64,000 nt of DNA from Chionoecetes opilio (Eukaryota; Arthropoda; Malacostraca; Decapoda; Majidae): assembly GCA_016584305.1 (NCBI GenBank), contig JACEEZ010019858.1, forward strand, positions 616,001 through 680,000, in the 5' to 3' direction. A program made the position numbers and the translations under genes. Position 1 is the first letter of the stretch; each line of letters opens with the position of its first letter. Of the stretch, positions 63,541 through 64,000 are shown one piece after another. Under the pieces are notes generated by a model. That model was not told the DNA's origin and made no database searches. It saw only the letters and a program-made list of their open reading frames with translations.

Positions 63541-63893
63541 AGGTTTATCCCAGGAGTTTAACCTCCGGGGGTTTTTCTCAGGAGTGATTCGACGGGCAGG
63601 CGCCGCCTCTGCACCCCTCTCGGCCACCCTCATAAGAAAAAAATGGGCTAGGTGGCCTTACCACTCGATTTAGAGTGCGGGATTCCCGAGGGGTTGCCCC
63701 GCACTCGTCATAGTGCACCTGGTACACCATAGTTATCCCCTGGATGAGCAATCCAGGAGGTAATTTTCCTCGCCCCTTAGGGGGGAGGGGTAGGAAAGGG
63801 ATGGAGGGGATGGAGTTTGGATGGTTTTCAGGGGCGTTGAGAGAAGAGAAAGGAGAAAGGAAAGAGATCTTTAGCTAGCAAGAGACGGTTTAT
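63541..63893. other. Possible RTE leader, otherwise unassigned
   Basis: GC-rich sequence with a short palindrome GAGGTTTATCC..GTTTAACCTC at about 63540-63565 and a G-run near 63780. No open frame. Confidence 0.3.
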
Positions 63894-63995
63894 GTGTGTG
63901 CATGTTTTGTGTGTGTGTGTGCGTGTGTTCGTGTGTATGTACGTGTGTATGTGTGTGTGTGTGTGCGCGTGTGCGTGTGTGCGTGTGTGTGTAGG
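63894..63995. repeat. (GT)n microsatellite
   Basis: GT repeat with GC/GTA interruptions to the window end. Confidence 0.95.
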
Positions 63996-64000
63996 GGGGT

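Overview
This window looks like nuclear DNA of an arthropod, most likely a decapod crustacean. The signs are interstitial TTAGG-type telomere-like repeats, dense two- and three-base microsatellites, RTE- and jockey-type non-LTR retrotransposons, BEL/Pao and Gypsy LTR elements, Penelope-like ends, Helitron-like insertions, tRNA-derived SINEs and GT-AG splice signals. No sequence was searched against a database, so the taxonomic call is inference. I found no convincing single-copy host gene, rRNA, intact tRNA or prokaryotic feature. Almost everything recognisable is mobile-element sequence, mostly broken and often nested.

Layout. 1-710: 3' end of a Penelope-like element (minus) with a hammerhead-like motif. 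798-970: tRNA-derived SINE. 1557-3022: Gypsy gag split by a Helitron-like element full of 32-bp satellite (2006-2831). 3028-3788: a 15-bp minisatellite and a MULE transposase tail. 5087-5779: TIR element. 6010-6650: second Penelope-like end. 7600-12694: jockey-like LINE 'Y' (minus) with a foreign insertion in ORF1. 12692-14541: RTE copy A, with the best preserved ORF of the window. 14765-19283: jockey-like LINE 'X' (plus) interrupted by a third LINE at 15078-16556 and followed by two Helitron-like copies. 21600-22080: 141-bp minisatellite. 22315-24867: a 2.55-kb DNA transposon with matching TIRs, a TTA target duplication and a spliced gene for a zinc-finger, possibly DDE-type transposase. 25602-25852: two hammerhead-like motifs in inverted orientation. 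25875-26711: RTE copy B. 26712-27590: Gypsy 3' end. 27590-35165: a BEL/Pao element lacking RT, split by a LINE that is itself split by a 3.2-kb palindrome.

36427-41700 holds a SINE, RTE copies C and D, another SINE, and a Helitron-like element inside copy D with a kilobase of CCA/CAC repeat. 43345-53413 is bounded by related inverted repeats 10 kb apart. Within it, 47740-52960 has strongly inflated homopolymers and is probably a damaged consensus. 54214-56512 is RTE copy E, 56513-62110 is largely unresolved, and 62112-63540 is RTE copy F with an internal deletion and a substituted endonuclease residue.

The insertions give relative ages: Gypsy gag before Helitron family 1; RTE D before Helitron family 3; BEL before CR1-like LINE before palindrome. 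The strongest candidates for something undescribed are the 22.3-24.9 kb transposon, the large palindrome with its gene fragment, and the inverted hammerhead pair.
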